DNA from: Karalla daura
Lineage: Eukaryota; Chordata; Actinopteri; Chaetodontiformes; Leiognathidae
Length of the DNA stretch: 64,000 bases
Assembly (NCBI GenBank): GCA_029224185.1
Contig: CM055202.1
Coordinates: forward strand, 3,525,165 to 3,589,164
Direction of reading: 5' to 3'
Program-made: the position numbers and the translations under genes
Part shown: piece by piece, positions 36,426-49,039 of the stretch
Numbering within the stretch: the first letter of the stretch is position 1
How the letters are laid out: each line of letters starts with the position of its first letter
Notes under the pieces: generated by a model
Seen by the model: only the letters and a program-made list of their open reading frames with translations
Databases searched by the model: none
What the model was told of the DNA's origin: nothing

Positions 36426-38025
36426 TGTGTATAAACACAACTCATAAATGAAGTGTCGAGTTGAGGAGATGAATCACATCTAAAAATGGTTGACAGACAT
36501 AGATATAAATGTACGATAACATGGAGCAGTAACTGAAAACCAGCCCAAATTCAACCTAATTTTGTGTCGTCTCTAAAACTCTCATTGAAGAACAAAAAAA
36601 AATGAGGAACGTTTCACTTTCAATCTCCCTCCCCCTCTCATCCTCTTGGTTATCATTCCTAAACAAAGGACGCATCACTGCAAGAGCCGAACTCAGCCTC
36701 AAATGTATTTCATATGGATTAAAATCCTGTAGATAGTGATGGGGAGGATGGGGAGGATGGGGGAGGATGGGGGGGTGGGGGGGATGGGGTGGGGGGGATG
36801 GGGTGGGGGGGATGGGGGGTTATAACAAACAAAAACACATTTCTGTTTTAAGCAGCATCTTACAAATCCCCCATTTCCCATAAGCCGTGGGCCATGGCCA
36901 GTTTAACGTCACCAGATCTACTCAAAGAGCCGAGGTCAGGGAGGGCCCGCTGCTGTTTTTAGACCGCACAGATTATGGATGCAACTTTAAAAATAGTGCT
37001 CAAGTACACACACTACTGCATGGCCACTTTTACATGCAGCAAATGAAGGCTTTTGTTGTATTCTGGATGCAAGTGACGCATTAAAAGTCATTCCTCCTAT
37101 GGAGCATCAGTGCAAACCACTCTGATATGTAGACAGAAGCTTTACTGATCCAGGCACAGTGGTAGTGTTCAAATGGTAGAAAGTTTAAGTACTCCAGTAC
37201 AAACAAACACGATAAAACTCAAGTCGATGTACAGAGAGAAAGTCAGAGTACTTATAATATCAATTCAGAATGCAATCGATGCTACTGCATGGTCCAAACC
37301 TTCTCAAGGATAAAGAGGAGGTGTATGTCAGACAGACCATCAACCTGACCGGGATTTGAACCAGGAACCTCCTCGCTGGGAGGCAGTGGTGCTACTCACC
37401 AAACCTCCAGGTCGCCTCCTAACTAAGACCCTACGTTTACATCTCAGCAAAGTTCCTCTGGCCCTCCTCTGAGACGACCCTCCGAGCGGCTTACGTAAAC
37501 TGTCTGGCACTCGATAGTTAAGACAAACAGTCTGAAATCTCCACCATCATCAAGAAACAAATCTAGAATAGCGCGATATTGATATATAACAAAGGAAACA
37601 AATGGAGAGAGTCTTGGTGCAGCCGAGTCTGCGGGACGCGACCATAAAAGTCGTGGAACACAGTTTGGCGCCTGCGTGGACGCAGCCGTCGCCTTATAAG
37701 AACAAGCCTCGCGCTCAGGCTGCTGTAAACAGTGGAAACCCGCAAAAGTGTGTTTAAAAGACGCGCTCTCGCCAACAGGACGGGCTGCAAAATTTACAAC
37801 CTGGCCGGGGAAGTTTACACTGGCCGAGAGTGCCAAGACGAGGCCTCATTAGGCCCGCTCCATTAACGTGATGAAGAGGAGCGGCCCGTCTTTAAGGCCA
37901 TTAACGAGGCCGAATTAGCTCGTAACCTTCCAGCCTGGTGTGAAGACGGCCCGAGACGAGAGAGGACTGCTGCAAACACTTCAAAGCAAAAGTGACATCC
38001 TGTTTGGAGAAGGAACATCTCCGTC

Positions 38026-38079
<54 letters not shown>

Positions 38080-38437
38080 CACGCACACGCATGCTCTGCA
38101 GTAGCTGTGAAACATGAGAGCCGCTAATGCTCGTTAGATGACGAAGACGACGTTAGAGCCCGGGAAGAGCTCTGCTCTCCTCCGCAGGGAGAGGAGATTA
38201 CGGTCAGACAAAAAAAAAAGTCCATCAGCTGCCGAGGCCTCGAGACCACTCGCAGTGAAAGCTGCTGGTGTCGTCCGTGTTTGAGATGTTTGAGGAGTAA
38301 ACTGGAAGAAAACAAGAAAGCACAAAAAAAAAGGAGGGCTCGGATTAAAAAACACGCCCGCACTTTCCCCGAAACTTAATTCCAGGGATTTGAAACTTGG
38401 ACAGCGATGAATGGCGTGCGTGAGAGAGGATCCCGTT

Positions 38438-38478
<41 letters not shown>

Positions 38479-38635
38479 TGATGACTTGCTCTCTCTCTCC
38501 CTCGTGGTTTGTTATCGCGGTGGTACTTGTTCCGACGTGGGAGTTCAGCCCTGGGCCCAGATCTGGGAACAGAGCTTCGGTAGCGTGTAGACACTTTTCC
38601 ATATATAGAACTAGGCTGTTTTCAACCACACACAC

Positions 38636-38675
<40 letters not shown>

Positions 38676-40776
38676 TAACACAGAAGTCGGCCTCGGGATG
38701 GGTTGCGTCAACATTAGTGTCCTCTCTGTGCTGACATGACAAATAATCGTAGCGGGGACTCCGAGTCGCCTCAACCCCAGAGTCATGAGAGGAAAAGACA
38801 GAATCAGAGAGAGAAAGTTGAAGATGCTTTTCATTCGGCTTTGTTGAAAAACAGTTCCTGACCAAAAACATCAACACGATATGGATTTTGAAATGCAGAT
38901 GGAAAATAGGCAAATCTGAGACAGTGTGACATTAACTGTACCACAAAAACGTTTCATCGTTTAACTTTTAATCTCCATGGTAACCGCATCCGTTAGCTGT
39001 GTAAGAATCAAGGAAATCTTGAAATGTACTGTATCTACTACTGCAGATCTGGTTCTTTCAAAATAAAACGTCAGTGATTACCAATTACATTCACATTCAT
39101 TCTGTGCAGCACTTATTTTACACATACACTGTACACTGTGGTTATTTTTAAGGTCTTTTTTTAGTACTACATTTAATGTGAATTTTGCTCAATTTTAATA
39201 CATTTTAATACATGTCAGTAATATAGAGCATTCAAAGCAATTTGGCCAGGACAACATGTGTGTTTGTAGAGGAGTAGGAGGAGTCATCTTACTAATTCTC
39301 ACTCCTTTTCTACTTAGTACTTCACTCTACTAGCCTAGACACTGATCAATACTATCAACGGCCAGTCAGAATAAAACCTACCGCTTGGTTGCCAGATAAG
39401 CATGACAGGGCGCCAGTTCAGTGCAGAAACAGAGCGTAACATTCATGCTAGCTAAGAATGGAACGGTAGAAGGGGAAAAAAAGGGGGGGGGCATCTGAGG
39501 TGTTTCTGATGAAACCAATGATGAAACGAGCTTAAACGATCCTCCAACCTGACCTGGGCCAGCTGTAAAGCAGCCCGGATGATTCAACAGACGTCCCAGC
39601 TTTGAAGACCCCCCCCCCCCCCCCAGCGGCTCGTACCGCAGCACATGGTGCAGCCCTGGGCTCGTCTCTCAGTTTTGTTCTGACAAACAGATGAGAGCGA
39701 CGGCCGCTCCGGCGGCTCAGAGCTGAGTGTCATCACGGCTGTCCAAACACGGGACGACAACACGCAAACAAGACGACACGTCTGCCACTCAGCCCGCCGT
39801 GCTAGACACGGACCTCTGGGAACACTCCGAACTAACAACTGCTGTGTTTGTCTGGGTGATTCCTCACTGGCAGTCAAAGAACCACAGTCCCCTACGACCC
39901 GCATCTTAAGGTTGCATACTGTAAGGTCTATACTCTACTGTTAGATAAAAGTCACTTCATTAAGTCCTGCTACATCCAGCAGTCAAAGTCACGCTGAAAA
40001 CACCCTAACCCTAACCCAACAGTCTTCACAGTAAATGATAAATATAAAGTAAAATAGTACAAATGATTGTTTTCATTGTCGATCGATCTGTCGATTACTT
40101 TCTCCAGTAATCGCAGTGGACGAGAAAAGTAGACGTGAAGACATAGTTTTAAAAATGTATTAGTGGATTAAAAGCGGATTGATAGATTAGTTGTTGTAGT
40201 TCTATAAGTAATAAAAATAACAGGCATGTTTAAGGACTGTGGGAGGAAACTACCTACAGACACTGGAGAAGATGCACAGAGCCCTCGATCCATCTGGGAT
40301 TCAAACCTGGGGGGGAAATGCAAAGTGTGGCTCCTACAGGCAGAATGACTTGAAAATGCTCCAGTCCTACAGGTGCATTTTAGGGGCATTGAGCACTTTG
40401 TTTTGGTCGGTTAATGCAGATTTGAAGTTTAAGCTCGTCATTCAACAACCAACAGTTCTGACCTCAGTTGCTTCGTCTCTTGTGTTTTTCACTCATTCCC
40501 TCCACTTAAAAGCCCCGGGCAGCCTGCGAGCGGGATACAGTCCTGAACGAAACAACTTCCTTCCTCTTCCTCTACCAATCACGCTCGCTTTGATCCGGTC
40601 ACAGTACTCTGGTGTCAGCATGAAATAGTGAAGGCAGGAGTAGAAAAACAGACACACGAACTCTGTTTGGAGACTAGAAAACACACACTCAGTATTCCTG
40701 GACCTCTCTCCAGAAACAACACAACCAAAAAAACCCTAAAAACACAGCAAGCAACCAGGTCAGGATATTGATTTGT

Positions 40777-40847
<71 letters not shown>

Positions 40848-40935
40848 CAGTAAAAATACTCTCAATACTCCACAGTGCTCTCTGACGGCTGCTATGTGAA
40901 CAGCGAGGTTCATCCTCACTCATCTCTGCACCACA

Positions 40936-40974
<39 letters not shown>

Positions 40975-43843
40975 GACACACACACACACACAGGGATGTG
41001 ATGAGTAACGACCCAGCAGCCTGGTGGCGGTGAGCAACCTTGAGAAGGCCTCAGGTGTAAAATCACTGTCAAGGTCAGAGCCAGACGAGTCCTCTGAGCA
41101 GCAGAGGTAAACAACTAGAGTCTGAGATCAAAGCCGCCCCTGACACACTCCCGGACAGTTTGGGATTTATTTATTTATTTGTTTGCTTGTTTTTTAATGG
41201 GGGCAAAGGCGTCACTTTAAATTCCAGCCAAATATTTACGACACCTGGAGGGAAAAAAAACTGTGGGAGCAAAGATGCTTCTGTCGTTTGGTGTTTTATC
41301 CAATCACAGGCCACCTTGCCACTGGCAGCAGGTAACAGAGGCAGACGGCTCAGTAGTGACACCTACAGGCAGAGGGGGGCATTACAACTCGTGGAGACTT
41401 CATTTATTTATTTGTTTATTTATTATAACTTTTATTTTTTTAAGGAACCAGGATGTGAGCCAAACACGGTTCCCAAGCAGCGAATTTCATTCAACTTGTC
41501 ACACGACAGGTTATGAGTTATAAAGTGTTAATTACTGAAGGATGAGTTTGGTTGCTCTAACACCATGAGGGATGATAGATAGCATAAAGAAAAGACAGAA
41601 AGCACAATAAAATCTAATAATAACAAGGAGGATATGCACAACCCTATGCAAGAAATTACAGCCACATTTGACACGATTGTGTTTTGATACTTTATGATTT
41701 GCACATGGATTTTCTTTGGTTTCTTTTAGTTTCCTCCCACAGTGCAAAAACCTGATCACGGATGCTAAATGGCCCTGAGGTGCGGGTGTGAGGGTGAACA
41801 GTGTTTGTGTGTGTCTGGTGATGGACTGGAGCCCTGCAGACCCCTGCAACACCTTCACTGTGTGAGGAAGATTGATGTATGGGAGGAAAGGAAACGTACT
41901 CACCCCTCCCATTGTAATCCCATCGATGAGGGCGATATATGGTTTCTTGCAAGATCCTAAACAGAGAAAATAAAGCAAATAAAGCTCGCTTTACATCTGA
42001 TAAAACACAGCTGTGTGTGTGTGTGTGTGTTTCAGGAAACATAAAGAGGCTTTCATGATGATTTTAACACTCACCAATAGCATTGTTGAGAACGTATTCC
42101 TCCCGGAAGAAGTCCTCCGCCAGAGGGTCTCCCACTTTACCTGCTTCTGTAACAGCTGGGAGGTAAAAGGAAAACAAAACAGCATTTTAATCATTTTCTC
42201 CACAGAATTATACAGATACAATGCTTCAGTGTATCTGTGACCATTAGTCACCTCTGTGACCCAAATGCTAAAACATCTAAAACATGAGGGTCTCAAACAC
42301 AGACCCCAGTGAGTGGAGATCCAAGAGGGCTGCTTACCTCTGATGTCCCCTCCTGCACAAAAGGCTTTGCCACCTGTTCCTTTGATGATCACTATATCAG
42401 TCTCTTTGTCATTTTCCCATTTCTAAAGTTAAAAAAAAAAGCAGAAAATGTATTGTTAGAGAATTCAGGTCCTGCAGGTAAAACTACAAAAACAACGTTT
42501 GGTTGTGCAACACATCCTATGTGGGACAGGTTGGAGTAAAACAATGTGTGAAAGCATTCATCTGTTAACAAGTTTGGAATGAATCTATGAGTAAATCTGT
42601 CCCTCTCTCACTCTGTCAGACTCAGTGAGACACTCTCGTTTATTACACACCACCGTAATAAACGACACTTAGCGAGTCGAGGCCTTGACATTTCCCCTGG
42701 TTCAGGGAGGCGTACAGTTAGTTTTCCACGTACCTTAAGCTGGGGGTAGATCTTCTGGATCATGGTCAAGTTGAGAGCGTTCAGGACTTTAGGTCTGTTC
42801 ATGGTGATCACGCCTGCACAGCCCACTCTCTCCAGGAGAACCTCAGGCTCCACCTGGGTCGACATCTGATCCAACACAGAGACAACAGGCCGTTTATAGC
42901 GAGTCTCTTTTCATAGGGACTCAGCAACGGGTACTTGAAGAAGTCAAATCAACTTTATTAGTTGAGAAAAGTGCTGGACAATCAACAAAACAAACCACTT
43001 CATAAAATGTGAAAATGAGATGATACTGCATGGCCATGAGAACACGTTTCAATCACCTGAATGGTGATACTGCTGATAGGACTGCAACCATAGTCTGATG
43101 ATAGGTTCATAGTCTCGAATATACAAGTATAATCTCCTTAATTCAAAGCATAATCACTCTCCAAAAGGCCCTCAAAATGAATAATCATTCCTCGAGTGAA
43201 TTCAATTCAACTTGGCCACAATTAAGCACTCTCATTCCAATGCATCAACCAGTATTTCCTTACTAACAGAGGCCACCAGTCAAACCTCAGACTGAACAGG
43301 GTTACAGGATAAACGTGTTTTAGAAACAGGCAGTGATGGGGCCGGTGGAATATGCAAAACCCAGGTCTGAGACAACATTGTACTCTATAGAGGCTGTTTG
43401 TGGCTGATAGCAGATAGATCATATGGACCTGGGGACATGTCTGAGATGTGTTCTCTGCTGTCACCCAGTCTGAGGGAGATATCCAGAGATGATCTGAACT
43501 GTACTGATGTCTGAGTGTTGTAGAGCTGCACAGGTTGGATGTGATGTAACGTTACTAGTTTCCATGCTCACCATGTGTCCCTGGAGCCGCTGCAGTCTGC
43601 ACAGGGACCTCAGTCTGGACCAGAGACAAACAGTGACAATCACTAAAAACAGCCAGTCAGCTCGGTCACTTCACTCTCCATACGTTCATCCATTCACTAT
43701 GACAGCATTATTACCCACATTAGGTAGCATCGCAACACGCTCTCCCTTTGTTACAAGAAGAAACGTAGCAGCAGCAAATTCACACAACGACCGGAAAGAG
43801 TCTCCACGCACCTGTAGGCAGCGGTCAGAACTGTGAGAGACAT
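24213..43843 (-). CDS. hibch: 3-hydroxyisobutyryl-CoA hydrolase, mitochondrial
   Basis: Hydrolyses 3-hydroxyisobutyryl-CoA to 3-hydroxyisobutyrate in mitochondrial valine breakdown. Crotonase fold. Coding exons: 43812-43843, 43572-43614, 42734-42865, 42338-42422, 42075-42155, 41904-41956, 33281-33359, 28372-28517, 27278-27364, 27133-27191, 26637-26718, 25147-25266, 25023-25056, 24213-24328. All junction phases agree and sum to 382 codons (human about 386). The N-terminus is basic and hydroxylated (MSLTVLTAAYRLRSLCRLQR), fitting a transit peptide. Oxyanion-hole strings are FCAGGDIR (90-97) and GITMGGGVG (137-145). The catalytic region MPETAIGLFPDVGGG carries Glu165 and Asp173. MSPTSLKIT and EYRLSQACM identify the C-terminal half. 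Donors of exons 9 and 11 are weak (GTTCTG, GTTGGA) but give perfect alignment with human. Intron 6 is 8.5 kb. Confidence 0.96.
26730..26810. repeat. (GA)n array abutting the hibch exon 11 acceptor
   Basis: On the hibch strand this is (CT)n ending about 12 bases before the exon 11 acceptor, so it extends the polypyrimidine tract. Confidence 0.95.
28525..28568. repeat. (CA)n microsatellite near the hibch exon 8 acceptor
   Basis: (GT)n on the hibch strand, ending a few bases upstream of the exon 8 acceptor. Confidence 0.93.
28569..33280 (-). other. hibch intron 7, remaining part
   Basis: About 4.7 kb with no coding exon seen. Contains a (GGA)n array at 29768-29808, scattered GTA/AGT trinucleotide runs near 29255-29280, and a 31480-32010 stretch with repeat-like character that I could not identify. 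Confidence 0.6.
29768..29808. repeat. (GGA)n trinucleotide array
   Basis: About 13 GGA units flanked by G-rich sequence. Confidence 0.95.
34219..34258. repeat. (GT)n microsatellite
   Basis: About 20 GT units followed by a GAGA-rich stretch to about 34318. Confidence 0.95.
34411..34451. repeat. (GT)n microsatellite
   Basis: Uninterrupted GT units. Confidence 0.96.
34518..34560. repeat. (CA)n microsatellite
   Basis: Uninterrupted CA units about 70 bases from an opposite-phase (GT)n array at 34411, so the two could pair as a hairpin. Confidence 0.96.
34690..34749. repeat. (CA)n microsatellite
   Basis: CA units with TACACG interruptions near 34729. Confidence 0.95.
35081..35264. repeat. GGAGA/GGAGCAGA purine minisatellite
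   Basis: Degenerate tandem units of GAGGAGAGAGGAGAGGAGCA type over about 180 bases. One strand is almost wholly purine, so triplex (H-DNA) formation is possible. Confidence 0.9.
36391..36422. repeat. (CA)n microsatellite
   Basis: Short CA array followed by GTGTGTGT, forming a small inverted repeat. Confidence 0.93.
36738..36819. repeat. G-rich GGGGGATG minisatellite
   Basis: Tandem GATGGGGAGGATGGGG and GGGGGGATGGGGTGG units. Many runs of four or more G on the plus strand make this the best G-quadruplex candidate in the window. Confidence 0.9.
38028..38093. repeat. (CA)n microsatellite
   Basis: Long CA array ending in CACACGCACACG variants. Confidence 0.96.
38438..38477. repeat. (GT)n microsatellite
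   Basis: About 19 GT units. Confidence 0.96.
38626..38673. repeat. (CA)n microsatellite
   Basis: CA array with one CG break near 38640, 150 bases from the opposite-phase (GT)n at 38438. Confidence 0.96.
40778..40846. repeat. (CA)n microsatellite
   Basis: About 34 CA units. Confidence 0.97.
40936..40993. repeat. (CA)n microsatellite
   Basis: CA units with a GTGA interruption near 40973. Confidence 0.95.
41710..41870 (-). repeat. Teleost dispersed-repeat fragment near hibch exon 6
   Basis: CTCCCACAGTGCAAAAAC, a GGCCCTGAGGTGCGGGTGTGAG phrase and TGATGGACTGGAGCCCTGCA resemble, in reverse order, the repeat seen at 1735-1850 and 40230-40320. It ends within 35 bases of hibch exon 6. Confidence 0.5.
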
Positions 43844-43944
43844 GCTGGTTGTGTTTGACTTTCAGGCAGAGCCTTCCCCGCTCTCCCCTCTGTAGTCTGT
43901 AGTTTCTGGCTTCACTTCCTGGTCGAGTCGTACGGACGCATTTG

Positions 43945-43967
43945 ATTGGTCGGAGGTTGTGACGTCA
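43945..43967 (-). promoter_or_regulatory. hibch promoter elements: CCAAT box and CRE
   Basis: On the minus strand a CCAAT box (43945-43949) lies about 100 bases upstream of the hibch ATG. Just upstream of it is a perfect CRE palindrome TGACGTCA (43960-43967). No TATA box is seen, as expected for a housekeeping promoter. Confidence 0.55.
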
Positions 43968-45203
<1,236 letters not shown>

Positions 45204-45820
45204 CTAGTCAGAGTCGCTGCTGCAGGAGCTGCTGGAAGACTGCAGAGAAAAGAAAATACAGACCTGGGTGAATCAGTTCAATCATGCCAAGTTTAGATTT
45301 CAACTGGAACTTGAAGACATAAAAATCACAGGATCACTTGCAAACTCTTACCCCGTGACTTTTGTTCCCTTTCTTGTGGCAGTGGTCGTGTTTGTGACCA
45401 TGCTTGTGCTTGTGCTTCTTCTTGTGTCCGTGTCCGCCGTGCCCATGTCCGTGCCCATGTCCATGCCCGTCACACGGTCCGTGCCCATGTCCGTGCCCAT
45501 GTCCGTGGGGCTGTCCTGGGTACTGCCCCGGGTATCCCTGGCCGTGGCCATAGCCTGGAGCAGGCCCGTGGCCAGGTGGACCATGGGGCTGAGGAGGGTA
45601 GTGTGGGGGTGGGGCAGTGCCTGGAGGACACTGAGGGTATCCCCCTGGCATCTGCTGAGGATGCTGGGGGTAACCAGGGTACTGGTTTCCTAAGAGTGAG
45701 GAAAAAAAGAGGAGTCCAGTTAATAATTCACAGTAAACAGTGTACAAATGCATAAATAAGATTTTCACTATGTTTAAAAAATGGCTGAAGAACATATTTA
45801 CCTTGGTTGTGTGGATACAT
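45204..45820 (-). CDS. PRR13-like Pro/Gly/His-rich small protein, copy A
   Basis: 130 codons in three coding exons: 45802-45820 (MYPHNQ, split Gly), 45352-45689 and 45204-45239. A non-coding 5' exon, about 45940-45962, is inferred from a GTAAGT donor downstream of a TATA-like ATAAAAAG. Order of regions: Pro/Gly/Tyr/Gln-rich (QYPGYPQHPQQMPGGYPQ), then PHGPPGHGPAPGYGHGQ, then GH dipeptide runs, then Lys/His (KKKHKHKHGHKHDHCHKKG), then the tail SSSSSCSSDSD. The K/H block followed by a Ser run and SDSD resembles mammalian PRR13, whose function is poorly known. There is no signal peptide or membrane segment. The His-rich block could bind Zn, Cu or Ni; this is inference. The name rests on composition and tail only. 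It is one of a tandem pair in the same orientation. Confidence 0.75.
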
Positions 45821-45984
45821 CTTACTCTTCAGATGAAGCTCCGATCCTGAGAGAGAGAGAGAAACAACTTGAATCAGATCAACACAGTTTGTTCTTCAAA
45901 CACACAAACACAACAACTTGGTAGGAGAGAGGGACTTACCCCGCAGTGGAAACCAGAGCTACAGACGCTGCAGCATCCACGGAT

Positions 45985-45994
45985 CCTTTTTATG
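45985..45994 (-). promoter_or_regulatory. TATA-like box of PRR13-like copy A
   Basis: CATAAAAAGG on the minus strand, 25-30 bases upstream of the inferred 5' exon with its GTAAGT donor at 45934-45939. Confidence 0.5.
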
Positions 45995-46145
45995 CTCAGT
46001 CCAGTTCACATGATCAGGGGGCAGAACATTTTTACTCCATGACCTGAATGGGTGTGAGTGTGTGTGTAATCTTTAACATACAGTCAATATAGATTGACTG
46101 CTGCACAAAAAGACAGGTCATAAACCGGAGACTCCATGGAAAAAA

Positions 46146-46165
46146 TGTGTGTGTGTGTGTGCGTG

Positions 46166-46228
<63 letters not shown>

Positions 46229-46243
46229 GCGTGCATGTACGTG
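46146..46243. repeat. (GT)n microsatellite
   Basis: Long GT array with GTGCGTGCCT and CGTG interruptions. Confidence 0.96.
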
Positions 46244-46929
46244 TCTGAGGCGTTTTGGTCATTTGCAGACTCATAACACTCTTATCAGAAAAAGAAAACA
46301 CAGCCCCACCAAGTTTATGACAATGATCGAATGATCCATTGATCACCCTGCAACATTACGTAAAGTACAACTATGCTTAAGTCAAGCTTGTTTTAACAAT
46401 AAGGTAAAAACAATAATCTCATTTTCAGTTGATATTTTGATCATTGTTGTTTTGGAACCTTTTTCGTTAATCTGTGCAGTTCCTGACGGTATATTTGTAT
46501 TTTACTTTCTGTCTTGATCTTTAATGTCTGCATTGTCATAAGTGCAGAACTTTGCTTTGGATCTCCTCGTCTTACTGATCACGTGTCACATAAAACTGTT
46601 TGTTCTTGTTGTTTCTTTTAGGTCACCCCCATGAAGATTATCGGCCAGTGTGCAGAATTAAATCTAACATTCAGCTAATGAATATGAAACTTAGAAAAAA
46701 AAGTAGGTACTCCATAGAGGAGCAACTCTACTTGTGTTTAATGACAAGGCACTAATCTTGAAAGTCAAAAAAGTGTTTTTAAAATATTGAAAGATTCTCA
46801 GTCTGCTAGGACTGAATGGTAGTGAATGTACTAGGGAGTGGCAGGGCGTGTGACTTTGTCAAGGTCAAAGGTCTTAATTCACCACACCCTGGGTCAATAG
46901 AGATTGTATGAATACACACTGATACAGAG

Positions 46930-47031
<102 letters not shown>

Positions 47032-47387
47032 GTCATACGAAAATAACAGGTCACATGCAAAGGAGAATAAATAGAGATTACAAGCAGTTTAATGTTGTTT
47101 ATCACAGGGTAAATTTTTACTGTTATCACTGTTTTATACAAACTCTGTAACACATTGACTGATGCTGTATACAAGAGTTTAGTGCTTTTCACTCAACAAT
47201 TTATATTGGGTGATAAGGCACGTAAGAGCTCAGTCAGACTTTTATCTCTAATTATTAGCGGAGGACGTAAAACCCAAGACATTAAAGATGCTAAACGTAG
47301 AATTTTAAGCGTGGTTAAGTTAGGCATAAACGGGTTGTTTGCAGGTGGAAGCTCGTCTGGTTTCTCTTCACATCCACACGTCTCCAT

Positions 47388-48752
47388 CTAGTCTGAGTCG
47401 CTGCTGCAGGAGCTGCTGGAAGACTGGAAGAGATATCGAGATATCAGAACAAGCTGTGATAAACATTTCATATGTTTTTATTTAATTATCAGTAATGTGC
47501 TTCAACCATGTTTGGAGGCAGAGGACACAATTTGTGAACTGTTATCTTCTACAGTGTGGCTAACACGTTAGCATGCCACGGCTATTTACAATTCCAGTGG
47601 AAACTTCTGGTTCACCACTGTTACTGTCACCACCTAAAATAATATGATATAGTGCCTGGTGGTTTCATCACAGTTAGTGTTTAACTATATTAGCTTTAGC
47701 TAGATATACAGTAGCTAATCAACTTGTTACTGGTTGTTACTGGTAATACTACCAAAACATGAAAAGAGGAAAATGTATTACTAAAAGGCTCTTTTATCAC
47801 TTAATTGTAATCGTTATTTCAAGCAAACTCCGTAAAAGTGTTTGGTTCCATCTTATAAAATCAATTTCACTCACTCAATAGTTACGAGGATCTTACCCCA
47901 TGACAGTGTCTTCCTTTCTTGTGGCAATGGCCATGCTTATGTCCATGTCTGTGTTTGTGTCTATGACCATGATGTCCATGATGTCCATGATGTCCATGAT
48001 GTCCATGATGTCCATGATGACCATGGTGGCCATGATGACCATGTCCATGACCAGGACCAGGACAAGGACTTGGTCCGTAACCACAACCAGGTCCTGGTCC
48101 AGGACCACGAGGACCAGGACCACGAGGACCAGGACCACGAGGACCAGGACCATGGGGACCAGGACCCGGGCTTGGCCCCCAGCCAGCACCAGGTCCTGGT
48201 CCAGGACCATGAGGACCAGGACCATGGGGGCCATGAGGACCATGCCCAGGACCAGGGCTCGGCCCCCAGCCATAACCAGGGCCTGGTCCAGGACCGTGGG
48301 GGCCCCCATGTCCTCCATATGGTGGACGGTACATGGGTGGACCACTAGGATGAGGGAACTGTCCAGGCACTGGTTGCTGCTGTCCGCTATAGGGATCCTG
48401 GTATCCTAGTCAAACAAAACACAGAAATATTAAGTCAAGGAAGTAAGTTTGGCTGAACTTTCTCTGTATTTCTGCTCTAAGAATTAACATATAAGGTGAG
48501 GTTTTAAAGAATGGCTGGGTAAATAGTTGAGGAGTTTCTGTGTAGGGTTTTCCAGGTCTGAAAACATTTATGTTTTAGTCAACTGAAAACTAAGGGCAGA
48601 CTCATCATTTAGCCCATTATTCTGTAAAATATCTGACGCCAACAATCTTTCTTGAAACTGAATGAAGCCTGACTGTTGTTGAAAAGACAGAGAATGAGAA
48701 GAAATAAAATCCAGTCATGAGATGGTTCTTTACCCCAATTATTCCCGTACAT
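47388..48752 (-). CDS. PRR13-like Pro/Gly/His-rich small protein, copy B
   Basis: 187 codons in three coding exons: 48734-48752 (MYGNNW, split Gly), 47897-48405 and 47388-47423. Exon sizes and phases match copy A: 19 nt, a large repeat exon, 36 nt. Regions in order: YQDPYSGQQQPVPGQFPHP, a long Gly-Pro region with GPGPRGP and GPGPGYGWGPSPGPG repeats, a run of about seven GHH tripeptides (a 9-base coding minisatellite), a His/Lys/Arg block (HRHKHRHGHKHGHCHKKG), and the tail SSSSSCSSDSD. A 5' non-coding exon (48983 to about 49005) and the upstream end of exon 2 (48813) are inferred. No signal peptide or membrane segment. Function unknown; metal binding by the His block and CK2 phosphorylation of the tail are possible but untested. 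The opposite strand is also open across this exon because the repeats lack stops; that is a shadow. Confidence 0.75.
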
Positions 48753-49031
48753 TTCTGATCTTCAAATCTGGAGACTCTCAACCTCAGAGGAGGACACTTG
48801 AGTGAACACAAATCTGTGAAATGAAAGAAAAGAAAAAAAATGTTATGCAAGTAAACTGAGGGTTCAGCTGATGGTGTAATGTGTGGATAGAGCCAACAAA
48901 AGCCAACGAATCTGACACAACAACATAATCACACACATGGACTCACGTTCTCTTACGGTCAGATGGATCGTCGTGAACTTACCGAGAGTTTTGAGTTTGG
49001 ATCCATGGGCACCCTGCTCGTCTGGCTCTGC

Positions 49032-49039
49032 TATTATAT
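49032..49039 (-). promoter_or_regulatory. TATA-like box of PRR13-like copy B
   Basis: ATATAATA on the minus strand, about 30 bases upstream of the inferred 5' non-coding exon, whose GTAAGT donor is at 48977-48982. Confidence 0.5.

Larger units (their letters stand above)
33360..41903 (-). other. hibch intron 6
   Basis: 8.5 kb, the largest intron. Densely packed with (GT)n/(CA)n arrays (34219-34258, 34411-34451, 34518-34560, 34690-34749, 36391-36422, 38028-38093, 38438-38477, 38626-38673, 40778-40846, 40936-40993), a purine tract (35081-35264), a GGGGGAT-type minisatellite (36738-36819) and dispersed-repeat fragments. A GC-rich unique stretch at about 37440-37930 stands out as a possible regulatory element. 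No exon was recognised. Confidence 0.65.

Noticed and set aside
37340..37420. tRNA-like B-box (GGGATTTGAACCAGGAACC)
   Set aside because: No A-box, acceptor stem or anticodon arm fits around it. It resembles part of a common fish dispersed repeat.
45268..45693. Plus-strand frame opposite PRR13-like copy A
   Set aside because: Antisense shadow of repetitive GC-rich codons. The minus frame has matching splice sites and a paralogue.
47842..48409. Long plus-strand frames opposite PRR13-like copy B (His-Asp-Val-His and Met-Ser-Met repeats)
   Set aside because: The 9-base and 15-base repeats lack stops in several frames. Only the minus frame shares exon structure with copy A.
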